This document shows, piece after piece, positions 31,460 to 40,606 of a stretch of DNA of 64,000 bases; position 1 is the first letter of the stretch; every line of letters starts with the position of its first letter. The notes under the pieces are model-generated. The model worked only from the letters and a program-made list of their open reading frames with translations, did not search any database and was not told where the DNA came from. The stretch is from Chryseobacterium limigenitum (GTDB lineage: Bacteria > Bacteroidota > Bacteroidia > Flavobacteriales > Weeksellaceae). The stretch is from the NCBI RefSeq assembly GCF_900114875.1, contig NZ_FPKW01000014.1:1-64000 (forward strand), in the 5' to 3' direction. The position numbers and the translations under genes are program-made.

Positions 31460-31504
31460 TAATTAAGTTTTTGATTTTCATATTTTTAAATTTATTATGG
31501 AATC

Positions 31505-33013
31505 TTAATGCATTAAATTTCTTAACCAAATTCCCATATCTTTTTCAGTTTGTATACTGAATTTTTTTCTTAAGTTTTGTTTTCTGTTACGAATTGTGTT
31601 CACCGATTTAAAAGTATACTCCGCAATGTCCTTAATTGTAAAGCCTAAATATATATAGGCACAAAGTATAAGCTCTGAGGTTCTTAAGTTGGGGCTATGC
31701 TCTAACAGCTTTCTTTGAAATTCTGGATAGACCTCCTGAAAGCGAAAATAGAAAGAAGGATTGTTATTTTTTGCAAGTTCTATTATTTCAGCATATGCAT
31801 TATTTACTTTTAGTTGAAGTTCTTCTGTTTCAACGTTCTTTTTTAAAATTGTTTTCTCTTTTTCTTTTAAAGTATTTGTGAATTCAGAGATTGTAGTTTC
31901 TTTGTGTCTTAGATTGTTTCTGAGAATACCATAGACAAATAATGAGATGGTAATGAATATCGAAATGCCAATAAATATCCAGGCATATTTTTTCTGTTGA
32001 GTAGAAATATATTCATTTTTTTTATCAATTAGAATAATATTCATTGCATAATCAATATTTCTGTTTTTTTCCAAACTGAGCTGATCTTCTTTTTTTGAAT
32101 AAAGTTCTGCAAACTCATTTTGTTTATTCTTGTCGCCTAAAATTCCATATAAATCAGAAATTTTTTTATTCATAAAATTAAACGGAATGGTATTCACAGA
32201 ATGTTTTTTCATGTTTTCAATTGCTTTTAGATATAATTCTAAAGCTTTTTCATATTGCTTTTGATCGTCATAGTAGCTTCCAAATACCATATACTGTGCA
32301 AAAAGTATTGGATCTTTATGTTTTAGTTTTAATTCATAGCTTTTTTTGAAATAGTATAACGCCGAATCTGCATTTCTTCTTTTTAGGAATGCATTTCCGA
32401 GACTTATGTAATGTTCACAAAACACATTGTGGAATCTATTTTCGGGTAATTTTTCTAATTCTTTAGTAGATAATCCATAATAAATAAAGGCAGAATCCAA
32501 TTGGTTTTCATCGAAGTAATGATTGGCGATATTATCATACGTCCTAAATATTATTGTAACGGAAGGATAGTCATTGTTTCCTTTTAAAAGATCCAGGATT
32601 TTATAAAGCTCAGCTGAACTTTGAGATTTTAATGATAAACGGTAATAGTTGTATGATTTTAATTCGTTTAATTTAGCTTGAAGAATTGGTGTTTGCTTTA
32701 TAAACTTTTGTTTTGAAGCTTTTTGTATATAATATAGACTCTCTTTTTGTAATTCAAGGGAACATAATGCCCGTGCTAATATATAACAGCTTTCAGAAAT
32801 TAATTTAGAATTATTGGTCTTTTCTGCGAGTATATGAGCTTCTTTGGCTAATTTAAGCTCTTCAAAATCACGGTATTCGGTATGGCTTTTCTGTGCCTGT
32901 TTTAGTAATTTATCAATTTTTGTTAGTTGGCTATCTTGAGATGCCATCAAATTTGAGAATAGAATAAAAAAAATAAATAGAGTGTTTCTTATGAAAGATT
33001 TTTCTTTGATCAT
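31505..33013 (-). CDS. TPR membrane regulator with LuxR-type HTH
   Basis: 502 residues. Signal peptide or first helix (NTLFIFFILFSNLMASQD), tetratricopeptide-like helices at about 30-330, one membrane segment at about 345-367 (AWIFIGISIFITISLFVYGI), a coiled coil, and a C-terminal HTH (about 443-502) reading LRTSELILCAYIYLGFTIKD then IAEYTFKSVNTIRNRKQNLR, the LuxR/GerE fold common in flavobacterial TPR regulators. The TPR part would be periplasmic and the HTH cytoplasmic, so it could sense an external signal. A clear AGGGGGA ribosome site lies before the ATG, rare in this group. Confidence 0.85.
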   Translation of the reverse strand: MIKEKSFIRNTLFIFFILFSNLMASQDSQLTKIDKLLKQAQKSHTEYRDFEELKLAKEAHILAEKTNNSKLISESCYILARALCSLELQKESLYYIQKASKQKFIKQTPILQAKLNELKSYNYYRLSLKSQSSAELYKILDLLKGNNDYPSVTIIFRTYDNIANHYFDENQLDSAFIYYGLSTKELEKLPENRFHNVFCEHYISLGNAFLKRRNADSALYYFKKSYELKLKHKDPILFAQYMVFGSYYDDQKQYEKALELYLKAIENMKKHSVNTIPFNFMNKKISDLYGILGDKNKQNEFAELYSKKEDQLSLEKNRNIDYAMNIILIDKKNEYISTQQKKYAWIFIGISIFITISLFVYGILRNNLRHKETTISEFTNTLKEKEKTILKKNVETEELQLKVNNAYAEIIELAKNNNPSFYFRFQEVYPEFQRKLLEHSPNLRTSELILCAYIYLGFTIKDIAEYTFKSVNTIRNRKQNLRKKFSIQTEKDMGIWLRNLMH

Positions 33014-33179
33014 ATCACTTTTCCCCCTTAAATATGTACATGTTGTTTATTGTGGTAAAAATAGATAGATATTTTGATTAATTGTCAATAAAGTATTATT
33101 TTAATTACATTTTTGGTAATTAAGAAATAATGTTAACTATGTAAGGTATTTTTTTTAGTTAAATTTAAATAATAAGGAA

Positions 33180-33733
33180 TAAGAAAAGAAAATTAATAGC
33201 AGGTGGGTAAATACTTGGACAAGAAGTATCATCCTTTCTCAGCTATTAATTTTCACCATTGTGTGTGTTTAGAATTTGTACTAATAAAAATTGGGGCGTT
33301 TTATTGATACATTTTTTTCATATTTTGTGTTCTTATTGTAAGTAAGTACGAATAGTTACGGAAATACATAAAAATTAATAGCAAAAGGGTAAATACTTGG
33401 ATGAGAAATATTACCCTTTCTCAGCTATTAATTTTCATCATTGTGTGTTTTTGGTTTGCTTCAGAGAAAATGGGGCATTTTACTGATGCGCTTTCATCAT
33501 TTGTCTTTTTTTACTTATCGTTTTTAGTTGTGACTTAATACGACAAATTTTCTTTCATTTTTACTTTTTAGCAGATCTTTTAAATTGATATGATTAAAAT
33601 TTTAAAATTATTTTTTCATCATTTGTGTTATAGCTTTTTAATCACATTCACTATTGATTTACTGATGCAAATAGAAACAAAATTCATGAAAAAGCAAAAA
33701 AAACAGTATACCATTTATATACTATTTTAATTT
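33180..33733 (-). repeat. Repeat units upstream of TPR/LuxR gene
   Basis: Minus-strand promoter-like element at 33661-33733, then short ORFs with ACAAATGATGAAA or ACACAATGATGAAA starts (for example MKENLSY-stop, MMKAHQ-stop, MMKINS-stop) and two large hairpins (33187-33258 and 33371-33443) in which AAAATTAATAGC pairs with GCTATTAATTTT and AAAGGGTAA with TTACCCTTT. Unit order matches the copies at 29973-31504. Confidence 0.6.
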
Positions 33734-33777
33734 AAGTGATTGATATTTAGAAAATTAAATTTGATTCCTACTTTTAA

Positions 33778-33835
33778 TTAATTAAATTTCTTAACCAAAT
33801 TCCTATATCTTCTTCAGTTTGTAAGTTGAATTTTT
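33778..33835 (-). pseudogene. Remnant of a second TPR/LuxR gene, last 18 codons
   Basis: The minus strand reads KFNLQTEEDIGIWLRNLIN-stop, which matches the last residues of the intact regulator (KKFSIQTEKDMGIWLRNLMH). Nothing upstream continues the similarity. As with the intact gene, the palindromic element follows immediately, so a gene-plus-unit module was duplicated and mostly deleted. Confidence 0.65.
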
Positions 33836-33880
33836 TACTATTAAAGTGCTTGTTATAGAATTGATAATATGTGAAATAAA

Positions 33881-33915
33881 AAAAACGGATGAAATTTAAT
33901 CCATCCGTTTTTTTA
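33881..33915 (-). terminator. Terminator after the two HTH genes
   Basis: AAAACGGATG pairs with CATCCGTTTT around AAATTTAATC, with A and T runs on either side, overlapping the stop codon of the minus-strand gene. Confidence 0.8.
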
Positions 33916-34248
33916 TTTTAAAGCTTCAAACTCTTCTTCAAAAGTTGTTTTCCACTTCGCCAATGTAGTTCTGCTTATTTTATATTTTCGAGACATATAA
34001 CTTGTAGAAAAGCCGTGCTTCTTTTGATATTGTAAAAGTTTGAGCATCGTTTTCTTGTCATAAGTCTTTAATTTCTGATTATTCTTTTGAGCTTCTTTGG
34101 ACTGTTCAAATAATCTTTCATTAAAATTTAATACATCTTCACTTGTATTAAGATTTTTAATAAGCTGTTGTATTTTTGGGTCTTTTAATTTTTCAGGATG
34201 CTCCAGTCTTAGCATATCCTGGTAGATTCTTGTGTAATTTGGGCGCAT
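33913..34248 (-). CDS. HTH protein, transposase-like
   Basis: 111 residues, helical and basic, with a C-terminal helix-turn-helix HGFSTSYMSRKYKISRTTLA followed by KWKTTFEEEF, like the HTH of IS3/IS630-type OrfA proteins or of small regulators. Nine bases after the upstream HTH gene, so the two are co-transcribed. No second transposase subunit or terminal repeats are visible nearby, so it may be a regulator rather than part of an IS. Confidence 0.6.
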   Translation of the reverse strand: MRPNYTRIYQDMLRLEHPEKLKDPKIQQLIKNLNTSEDVLNFNERLFEQSKEAQKNNQKLKTYDKKTMLKLLQYQKKHGFSTSYMSRKYKISRTTLAKWKTTFEEEFEALK

Positions 34249-34257
34249 CAGGCTTTT

Positions 34258-34686
34258 TTATTCGTTAGTATCGTCGTTTTTCTGTAACCATCTGTGAAGT
34301 GTACTCTTCGGAATTGAGTATTCTCTAATGACTTCACTTTGAGTCATTTCTCCGGAAAGAATTCTTCTAATAATAAATTCTTTAATTTCCTGAGTGTAAA
34401 TGTTTTTTCTAAAATAAGGTATTTTTTCAGATTTAGTAGCACTTTTATTTACTGCAGACGGAGGAGCGTATAAAATAAGGTGTGAACTGTAGAGTCTGAA
34501 AAAATCATACTCTAATAATTTGCTCCATCTCAAAAGAAGATCCGTATCCACAGATTTGCTTGTATAGATTGCTTCAACAAAATCTTCATCTTTGTTCAAA
34601 AAATTACAAATTCTTTCCATTGTAATTTCTTTTTCGTTAACCCTTTCTTTGATGAACTTTCCTATATGTATTTCTTTGTATAACAT
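34258..34686 (-). CDS. HTH protein with XRE-like and transposase-like helices
   Basis: 142 residues. The N-terminal half (KEITMERICNFLNKDEDFVE, RWSKLLEYDFFRLYSSHL) resembles flavobacterial XRE-like DNA-binding proteins, and the C-terminal half (FIIRRILSGEMTQSEVIREY, SIPKSTLHRWLQK) is a helix-turn-helix as in transposase OrfA. Function not known. First gene of a two-gene minus-strand unit. Confidence 0.6.
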   Translation of the reverse strand: MLYKEIHIGKFIKERVNEKEITMERICNFLNKDEDFVEAIYTSKSVDTDLLLRWSKLLEYDFFRLYSSHLILYAPPSAVNKSATKSEKIPYFRKNIYTQEIKEFIIRRILSGEMTQSEVIREYSIPKSTLHRWLQKNDDTNE

Positions 34687-35409
34687 TTCTTTTAATAAAT
34701 ATTTCTTTATTGAACATGCGCATTAAAAGAATGAATAAGTATTTATTATTTTCTTAAAAAGAGGTTTTTACACTCTGCTTCTTTATTGAAACTTATAAAA
34801 TAAATAACAGTTTGAATATAATTTAAGTGATACAACATAAAGCCAGCTTAGACTTTATTTAATACAAAAATTAAATACAATTAATATATGGTTTGCTTAA
34901 AATCATTATTTGTTGAGTAATGATTTCTTGTTTTCAGGTAGTTTTTATAGTAAAGAATTTGATGTACGTTAAAATTTGTACCATCATTCTTTTTAATTCT
35001 CACTCCATTTGCTTAATAAAAACCGTATATACCTATTTCAAACTTCCTTTTTTTTATGAGTATGAATAATATATTACCTATTAAAGCTCTTTGATGCAGT
35101 TTTATTTATCTGGTTTTAAACCTTTGATTTCCCTGATTTATTCAGGCCTTTTTCAAAAAATATTTTGAATAACTCCTATAATAGCTTTTGGAAATAAATC
35201 AATTTGTTTGCATTCAAATATATAAAAATTAAAAATCAAACCAAAAAATGAATTGATAAATATTGTTAAAAATTTAAATTTAATTAAAAATAACATAATA
35301 CATACACGTGTTAGTGAAATATTATCATTTTTTTTGACTTTATTGTTGAATATTTTAAGATGGAATTGTGGCGTCAAATTTTATGATTGTTTAAATTAGT
35401 TCAAGTACA
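34687..35409. other. AT-rich intergenic region
   Basis: About 720 bases between divergent genes with no convincing ORF, repeat or hairpin. The only ORF, on the minus strand at 35153-35377, has low-complexity Phe/Ile/Lys content. Confidence 0.5.
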
Positions 35410-35417
35410 TACCTTTG
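35410..35417 (+). promoter_or_regulatory. -7 box TACCTTTG of SulP gene
   Basis: Perfect TAnnTTTG, 7 bases before the ATG at 35425, so the mRNA would be nearly leaderless. Confidence 0.55.
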
Positions 35418-35424
35418 CGTTGAA

Positions 35425-36963
35425 ATGAATAACTATCTCAATATTTTCGACTTTTCAAAAAAAATAAACTACAAAAATGAGTTGTTGGCTGGTTTTACTG
35501 TAGCCATGACCATGATTCCGGAATCTCTTTCGTTTGCAATCTTAGCGGGTCTTTCTCCTTTGACGGGCTTGTATGCAGCTTTTATGATGGGATTGGTAAC
35601 CGCAATTTTAGGTGGCCGCCCCGGAATGGTGTCTGGTGGAGCTGGAGCAACGATCGTGGTTTTGATTGCTTTAATTAAAAGTCACGGAATAGAATATCTT
35701 TTTGCAACAGTTGTTCTTGCCGGCATTTTTCAATTATTGGTCGGCGTTTTTAAGCTCGGAAAATTTGTAAGATTAATTCCGCAACCTGTAATGTATGGTT
35801 TTCTGAATGGTTTGGCAGTCATTATCTTTATGGCTCAGATTGAACAGTTTAAAATCACAGACAGCAACGGAGTTGTAGGTTGGCTTCAAGGTACAACCTT
35901 ATATATTATGGCGGGTTTAACTGCTTTGACGATTGCTATTGTTTACTTTTTTCCTAAAATAACAAAGGTTATTCCGGCCTCTCTGGTTGCTATCTTAATT
36001 GTTTTTGCAATTGTTTTAGGTTTTAATATTCATACAAAAACGGTTGCGGATATTGCCAGCATCAGCGGAAGCCTTCCCAGTTTTCATATTCCGCAGATTC
36101 CTTTCTCATTAAAGACATTGGAAATTATTTTTCCTTATGCGATGATTATGGCAGGTGTTGGATTAATAGAATCTCTTCTTACCTTATCAATGGTTGATGA
36201 GATTACGGATTCCAAAGGAAGTACAAACCGCGAATCTGTTGCGCAAGGTATCGCCAATATTACCAACGGATTTTTCGGTGGAATGGGAGGTTGTGCAATG
36301 GTAGCACAGACTTTAGTTAACTTAAATGCAGGTTCTCGGGCTAGATTATCAGGAATTATTGCATCAATTACTATTTTAATTATCATTTTGGTTGGAGCTC
36401 CGTTTATCGGAAAAATTCCAATGGCGGCTTTGGTAGGAGTAATGATGATGGTTGCCATCAGTACTTTTCAATGGGTTTCGATTAGAATTGTCAATAAAAT
36501 GCCGAAATCTGATATTTTCGTAGGTATTACTGTAGCTTTAATAACGATTATTCTGCATAATCTGGCGTTAGCCGTTTTGGTTGGGGTGATTATTTCTGCC
36601 TTAGTTTTCGCTTGGGACAACGCCAAAAGAATCAGAGCAAAGAAATATGTTGATGAAAAAGGGGTAAAATATTACGAAATATCTGGACCTTTATTTTTCG
36701 GATCTGTAACAGCATTTACCGATAAATTTGATCCCGCAAATGACCCTGATCAAGTAGTTGTAGATTTCAAGGAAAGCAGAATTGTTGATATGAGCGCCAT
36801 CGATGCTTTAGATAAATTATCGAAAAGATATGCCCAGCAAAACAAAAAATTGCATTTAAAACACCTTAGTGAAGACTGCCGAAAAATGCTAAAAAACGCA
36901 GAAGCAATCATTGACGTCAATATCCAAGATGATCCTACATACAAAGTAATGCCTGAGAAGTAG
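35425..36963 (+). CDS. SulP-family anion transporter
   Basis: 512 residues. About 11 membrane segments; the family block AGFTVAMTMIPESLSFAILA and GLSPLTGLYAAFMMG near the N-terminus, PQPVMYGFLNGLAVIIFMAQ, then a hydrophilic C-terminal STAS domain (about 405-510) with VVVDFKESRIVDMSAIDALD. SulP proteins carry sulfate, bicarbonate or other anions in symport with H+ or Na+. Substrate cannot be read from sequence. Single gene. Confidence 0.9.
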   Translation: MNNYLNIFDFSKKINYKNELLAGFTVAMTMIPESLSFAILAGLSPLTGLYAAFMMGLVTAILGGRPGMVSGGAGATIVVLIALIKSHGIEYLFATVVLAGIFQLLVGVFKLGKFVRLIPQPVMYGFLNGLAVIIFMAQIEQFKITDSNGVVGWLQGTTLYIMAGLTALTIAIVYFFPKITKVIPASLVAILIVFAIVLGFNIHTKTVADIASISGSLPSFHIPQIPFSLKTLEIIFPYAMIMAGVGLIESLLTLSMVDEITDSKGSTNRESVAQGIANITNGFFGGMGGCAMVAQTLVNLNAGSRARLSGIIASITILIIILVGAPFIGKIPMAALVGVMMMVAISTFQWVSIRIVNKMPKSDIFVGITVALITIILHNLALAVLVGVIISALVFAWDNAKRIRAKKYVDEKGVKYYEISGPLFFGSVTAFTDKFDPANDPDQVVVDFKESRIVDMSAIDALDKLSKRYAQQNKKLHLKHLSEDCRKMLKNAEAIIDVNIQDDPTYKVMPEK

Positions 36964-37185
36964 GAGAGTTGTAGAATTGTAGGGGTTAATAATTTAGAAG
37001 TTTAATTGGAGTTGATGTTTAAAATATTACGCAAGCATCTGTGTAATCTGTAGGAAATAAAATTTTTTAGTAAAAAAATATGCGCAATTAACAAAATCCG
37101 CGCGAGAAAAATTCATAATTTACTATTCATAATTCACTCTATAACCCAAACAAGGACTGCAAAATAAATTCACAGCCCTCGTTTT

Positions 37186-39252
37186 TTAAGTCATTAATGT
37201 ATTTGAAATAAAATCAGGCACTAAAGCATAGTGCGACAATTTCATACTGATCGAAGCTCTACCGCTCGTCAGCGTTCTCAGATCAGAAATATATCCAAAA
37301 GTGGAAGCTAAAGGAGCTTCCGCGGTGAAAATTTTTCTTCCTGACCTTTCATCAATTGAAGTGATTATTCCTCTTCTTTTGTTGATATCTGCAGTCACGG
37401 CACCGGTATACTCTTCAGTACTTTGAATCTCAACTTGCATGATCGGTTCCAGTAATTTTGGTTTGCACTGTTTTGCAATTGCTCTAAAACCGTCTCTTGC
37501 TGCAATTTCGAAATCATAAGCACCCGAATCTTCGGAGTGAGTGGAACCGTCAAGAAGCGTAATTTTCATGCTTTCTAAAGGGTATCCATTGAGTGCTCCG
37601 TTTTCCATTGCTTCTCTGAAACCTTTTTCCACGGATGGAATAAATTCACTGGGAATAACTCCGCCTTTAATTTTATTAATGAATTCTAAACCGATTTCAT
37701 TATTATTTCTAGGTCCGATTTCAAAAGTAATATCAGCAAATTGACCGTTTCCTCCGTTTTGTTTTACCAATTTTTCTCTGTGAGTTTTAGTTTCGGTTAA
37801 AATTTCCTTGTATGAAACTTTAGGTTTTCCCTGATTGATCTCAATTCCGTGATTCAACCTGATCTTTTCTAAAGTCACCTCCAGATGTAATTCACCCAAA
37901 CCGCTCAATAAAGTTTCTCCCGTCTGTTTGTCTCTTTCGACAACCAAAGAAGGATCTTCTTCCTGAATTTTAGCTAAAACCAACCCAAAAGATTTTTCAT
38001 CAGCATTCGTTTTAGGTTCAATCGAAACACGGATAACCGGAGCCGGAATTGTAATTGCTTCCAAAACTACAGGTCTTTGAATCGAAGATAAAGAGTCCCC
38101 TGTTTTAGCGTCTTTTATTCCTGTTAAAGCGATAATATCACCAGCTTTCGCTTCTTCAATGGTCAACGTTTTGTCCGACTGCATCTGCAAAATTCTCGAA
38201 ATTCTGAAATTTTCTTCGGTTCTCACATTGAGAATAGTATCGCAGGATTTTATTTTTCCGGAATATATTCTTACCATTGCCAGTTTTCCCATATGCTTAT
38301 CAATGATTACTTTGAAAACCAATCCTGAAAAAGTTTCTTCTTCATTTCTTTCCAATTCAATAGTTTCTTCTGTTATCGGATTTTTTCCTTTAATTGAAAC
38401 TAATTGATTCGGGGCAGGAAGATAACTTACAATCGCATCAAGCAAAGGTTGAACTCCTTTATTTTTAAAAGCAGAGCCGCATAAAACGGGAACGATTGCT
38501 CTGGCTTGACAAGTTCTTTTTATCGCTTCAATCATCATTTCCTCAGAAATTTGAGTTTCAGAATTCATGAAAGCTTCAAAGAATGCTTCATCATATTCAG
38601 CCAATGTTTCCATTAATTTTATTCTAAATTCATCTGCTTCCGCTTTATAATTTTCAGGAATATCTTTTTCAATAATCGTTTCGCCATTTTCATCTATCCA
38701 ATACAAAGCTTTTTGTTTGATTAAATCAATAACTCCTTCAAAATCATCCTCAGAACCTATTGGAATTTGTAAAGCCAGAGGAACTGCGCTCAATTTAGTC
38801 TTGATTTCATTTAAAACAGCAAAGAAATCAGCTCCGATCCTGTCCATTTTATTGATGAAACAGATCTTTGAAATTCCATGTTTTTCCGCTTGGAACCAAA
38901 CATTTTCAGTCTGCGGCTGAACTCCCGAAGAAGCACAGAAAACAGCGACAACGCTGTCTAAAACTCTTAAAGAACGTTCAACTTCCACGGCAAAATCAAT
39001 GTGTCCGGGAGTATCAATAATGTTGATATTGAAAACATTATCATCCTTTTTCCATTGTGTGGAAATGGCTGCAGATGAAATGGTAATTCCTCGGTTTTTC
39101 TCCTGAATATCTTTATCCATAGTTGTATTTCCATCGTCTACGTTTCCTATTTTGTGGATCATTCCTGTGTAATAAAGCAATCTTTCTGTTAATGTTGTTT
39201 TTCCGGCATCGACGTGTGCTATTATCCCTATATTTCGTGTGTTGTATTTCAT
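37186..39252 (-). CDS. Translation factor EF-G, divergent paralogue
   Basis: 688 residues, slightly shorter than housekeeping EF-G (about 700). GTPase motifs AHVDAGKT (12-19), RGITI (54-58), DTPGH (80-84) and NKMD (134-137); domain IV HSEDSGAYDFEIAARDGFRA and the end GRASISMKLSHYALVP. Several signature positions differ from housekeeping EF-G (AHVDAGKTTLT, DDGNTTMDKDIQEKNRGITI), and no ribosomal protein or tuf genes are adjacent as in a str operon. It is therefore likely a second EF-G, as known in other Bacteroidota, possibly specialised for starvation or recycling. A fusA symbol is withheld for that reason. Confidence 0.85.
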   Translation of the reverse strand: MKYNTRNIGIIAHVDAGKTTLTERLLYYTGMIHKIGNVDDGNTTMDKDIQEKNRGITISSAAISTQWKKDDNVFNINIIDTPGHIDFAVEVERSLRVLDSVVAVFCASSGVQPQTENVWFQAEKHGISKICFINKMDRIGADFFAVLNEIKTKLSAVPLALQIPIGSEDDFEGVIDLIKQKALYWIDENGETIIEKDIPENYKAEADEFRIKLMETLAEYDEAFFEAFMNSETQISEEMMIEAIKRTCQARAIVPVLCGSAFKNKGVQPLLDAIVSYLPAPNQLVSIKGKNPITEETIELERNEEETFSGLVFKVIIDKHMGKLAMVRIYSGKIKSCDTILNVRTEENFRISRILQMQSDKTLTIEEAKAGDIIALTGIKDAKTGDSLSSIQRPVVLEAITIPAPVIRVSIEPKTNADEKSFGLVLAKIQEEDPSLVVERDKQTGETLLSGLGELHLEVTLEKIRLNHGIEINQGKPKVSYKEILTETKTHREKLVKQNGGNGQFADITFEIGPRNNNEIGLEFINKIKGGVIPSEFIPSVEKGFREAMENGALNGYPLESMKITLLDGSTHSEDSGAYDFEIAARDGFRAIAKQCKPKLLEPIMQVEIQSTEEYTGAVTADINKRRGIITSIDERSGRKIFTAEAPLASTFGYISDLRTLTSGRASISMKLSHYALVPDFISNTLMT

Positions 39253-39932
39253 TTTGTTAAATTTAAATTGTTGATTTTTAAACTTCTGGAATAAAGTTGA
39301 GTGATAATTTTTTGCTTTTTAACGCAAAGATTGAATCAATTTCATTGATTTTAAGAAGCTGCCTCATCAGCGACTTTGTCGCCGTACTTTGCTCCCTAGA
39401 ATAATTTATTCGTTGATGTAAAATTTTGCGTTTAAAAGAAAATTTCCAATACTTTATCACCGAACAACAGAAGTTTTTCGAATGTAAAAAGCTGAAAGTA
39501 GGGTAGCAAAAAAGACCTATCTGGATAGACAGGCCTTTAATTATATTTTTATTTTATAAAGGTCGATACTATTCAGATAAATATTCAGTGCTACCAAAGA
39601 ACACAGCTCTGATAGGATTGTTTAAAGTTATAATATTTATCATTTTTGTTGACATTGTTGATTGTTAATCGGTTGCGAAATTATAAAAAAAAATTAAATG
39701 GCAAAAATTTTTTTAACTTTTTTTGATTTAAGGGAAATTACTTCATAATTCGTTTATAAAATTAAAATCATAAAATATCATAAAACAGAGAGACAACACT
39801 TTGGGTTTATGATAAAAATTTTATCTTTGGGAAAACTGAAAATTTTAAACACGAATTGATGATAGAAAGTAGTAACCATTTAAAACATCTTTTTCAAGAA
39901 AAGCTAAATAAAAACTTTTAACTTAAACCATT
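39253..39932. other. Intergenic region, Ter-cluster leader
   Basis: No sizeable gene. AGCGAC/GTCGCC hairpin near 39370. TATCTTTG at 39822-39829 is a promoter for the Ter cluster. A 20-codon ORF (39859-39921, MIESSNHLKHLFQEKLNKNF) lies in the leader before the TTG start at 39933 and may be a leader peptide. Confidence 0.5.
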
Positions 39933-40601
39933 TTGAAAACAGATATAGACATCCACAATCACTCACATTTTTCTTTTGATTTGTGGCTTACCTTAATAAA
40001 ATCTCACCCTGAATTTAAAGCAAAAAGAGTTGAGCTGTTCTCCTCATTTTTTAACGTAAATAACCCCATTGAAGAAGTTGCGAAAGTCGTAAAATATTAT
40101 GATGATCTTTGTAATAATATCAATGAAGTGTTGGGCGGGAATATTGATACTTTTGAAATTTATTTATTGATCCTAGGATCTTTGAATGTTGATTTAAAAC
40201 AAATAAATAAAGAAAAACTAAATGACTTTTATCTGAAAAGCGAAGAGTTATTTTTAGAATATAAACCTGTTGTTATTTTCGAAAATTTACATCAGTTTTT
40301 TGACGAAATTAAAAATCAGGGAAAAACAATTAATGTTTTAAGTAACACAGGATTTATCAAAGGAAAAACGATGAGGAAATTTCTGATCAATGAAAATTTG
40401 GATCATTACATTGATTTCCATATTTATTCTGATGAACTGAATATTTCTAAACCAAATCCTCTTATTTTTCAGGAGGTAAAAAATAGAGTTAAAAATCAGG
40501 ATCTGCCGATGGATCAGATTTTGCATATCGGAGATAATCCGATTGCAGATTACAAGGGTGCAAAGGATTTTGGATTTAATGCATATTTATTAAAAAACTA
40601 A
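39933..40601 (+). CDS. HAD-superfamily hydrolase of Ter cluster
   Basis: 222 residues from a TTG start; the frame has no earlier start and no good ATG before motif I. Motif I FSFDLWLTLI (nucleophile Asp, with Trp in place of the usual second Asp), motif II NVLSNTGF, motif III Lys in ISKPNPLIF, motif IV ILHIGDNPIADYKGAKDF. In Ter-associated operons HAD enzymes and phosphoribosyltransferases are predicted to make a nucleoside-like metabolite. Next gene starts 5 bases after the stop. Confidence 0.82.
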   Translation: MKTDIDIHNHSHFSFDLWLTLIKSHPEFKAKRVELFSSFFNVNNPIEEVAKVVKYYDDLCNNINEVLGGNIDTFEIYLLILGSLNVDLKQINKEKLNDFYLKSEELFLEYKPVVIFENLHQFFDEIKNQGKTINVLSNTGFIKGKTMRKFLINENLDHYIDFHIYSDELNISKPNPLIFQEVKNRVKNQDLPMDQILHIGDNPIADYKGAKDFGFNAYLLKN

Positions 40602-40606
40602 TAGAA

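Larger units (their letters stand above)
29973..31504 (-). repeat. Degenerate repeat units downstream of TPR/LuxR gene
   Basis: No large gene. On the minus strand three copies of a promoter-like element (IR arms around CATACCATTTATATA, followed by ATTTTGTTTCTATTTGCATC) occur at about 30207-30276, 30785-30855 and 31389-31465. Each is followed by several ACACAATGATGAAA-type starts of very short ORFs and then a hairpin (about 30024-30050, 30565-30630, 31097-31165). Some ORFs are shared between units, such as MKENLPY-stop. A further perfect hairpin AATAGGCTCTAAAT/ATTTAGAGCCTATT lies at 30504-30536. See also 33180-33733. Confidence 0.6.

Noticed and set aside
33913..34686. Complete insertion sequence
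   Set aside because: Only two HTH proteins are present, with no catalytic transposase or terminal repeats seen.
35153..35377. 74-aa minus-strand ORF
   Set aside because: AT-rich, Phe/Ile/Lys-biased composition without start context.
37541..38920. Plus-strand ORFs of 67-82 aa within EF-G
   Set aside because: Antisense shadows of a well-supported gene.
39278..39460. 60-aa minus-strand ORF upstream of EF-G
   Set aside because: No recognisable domain and lies in the EF-G leader region.
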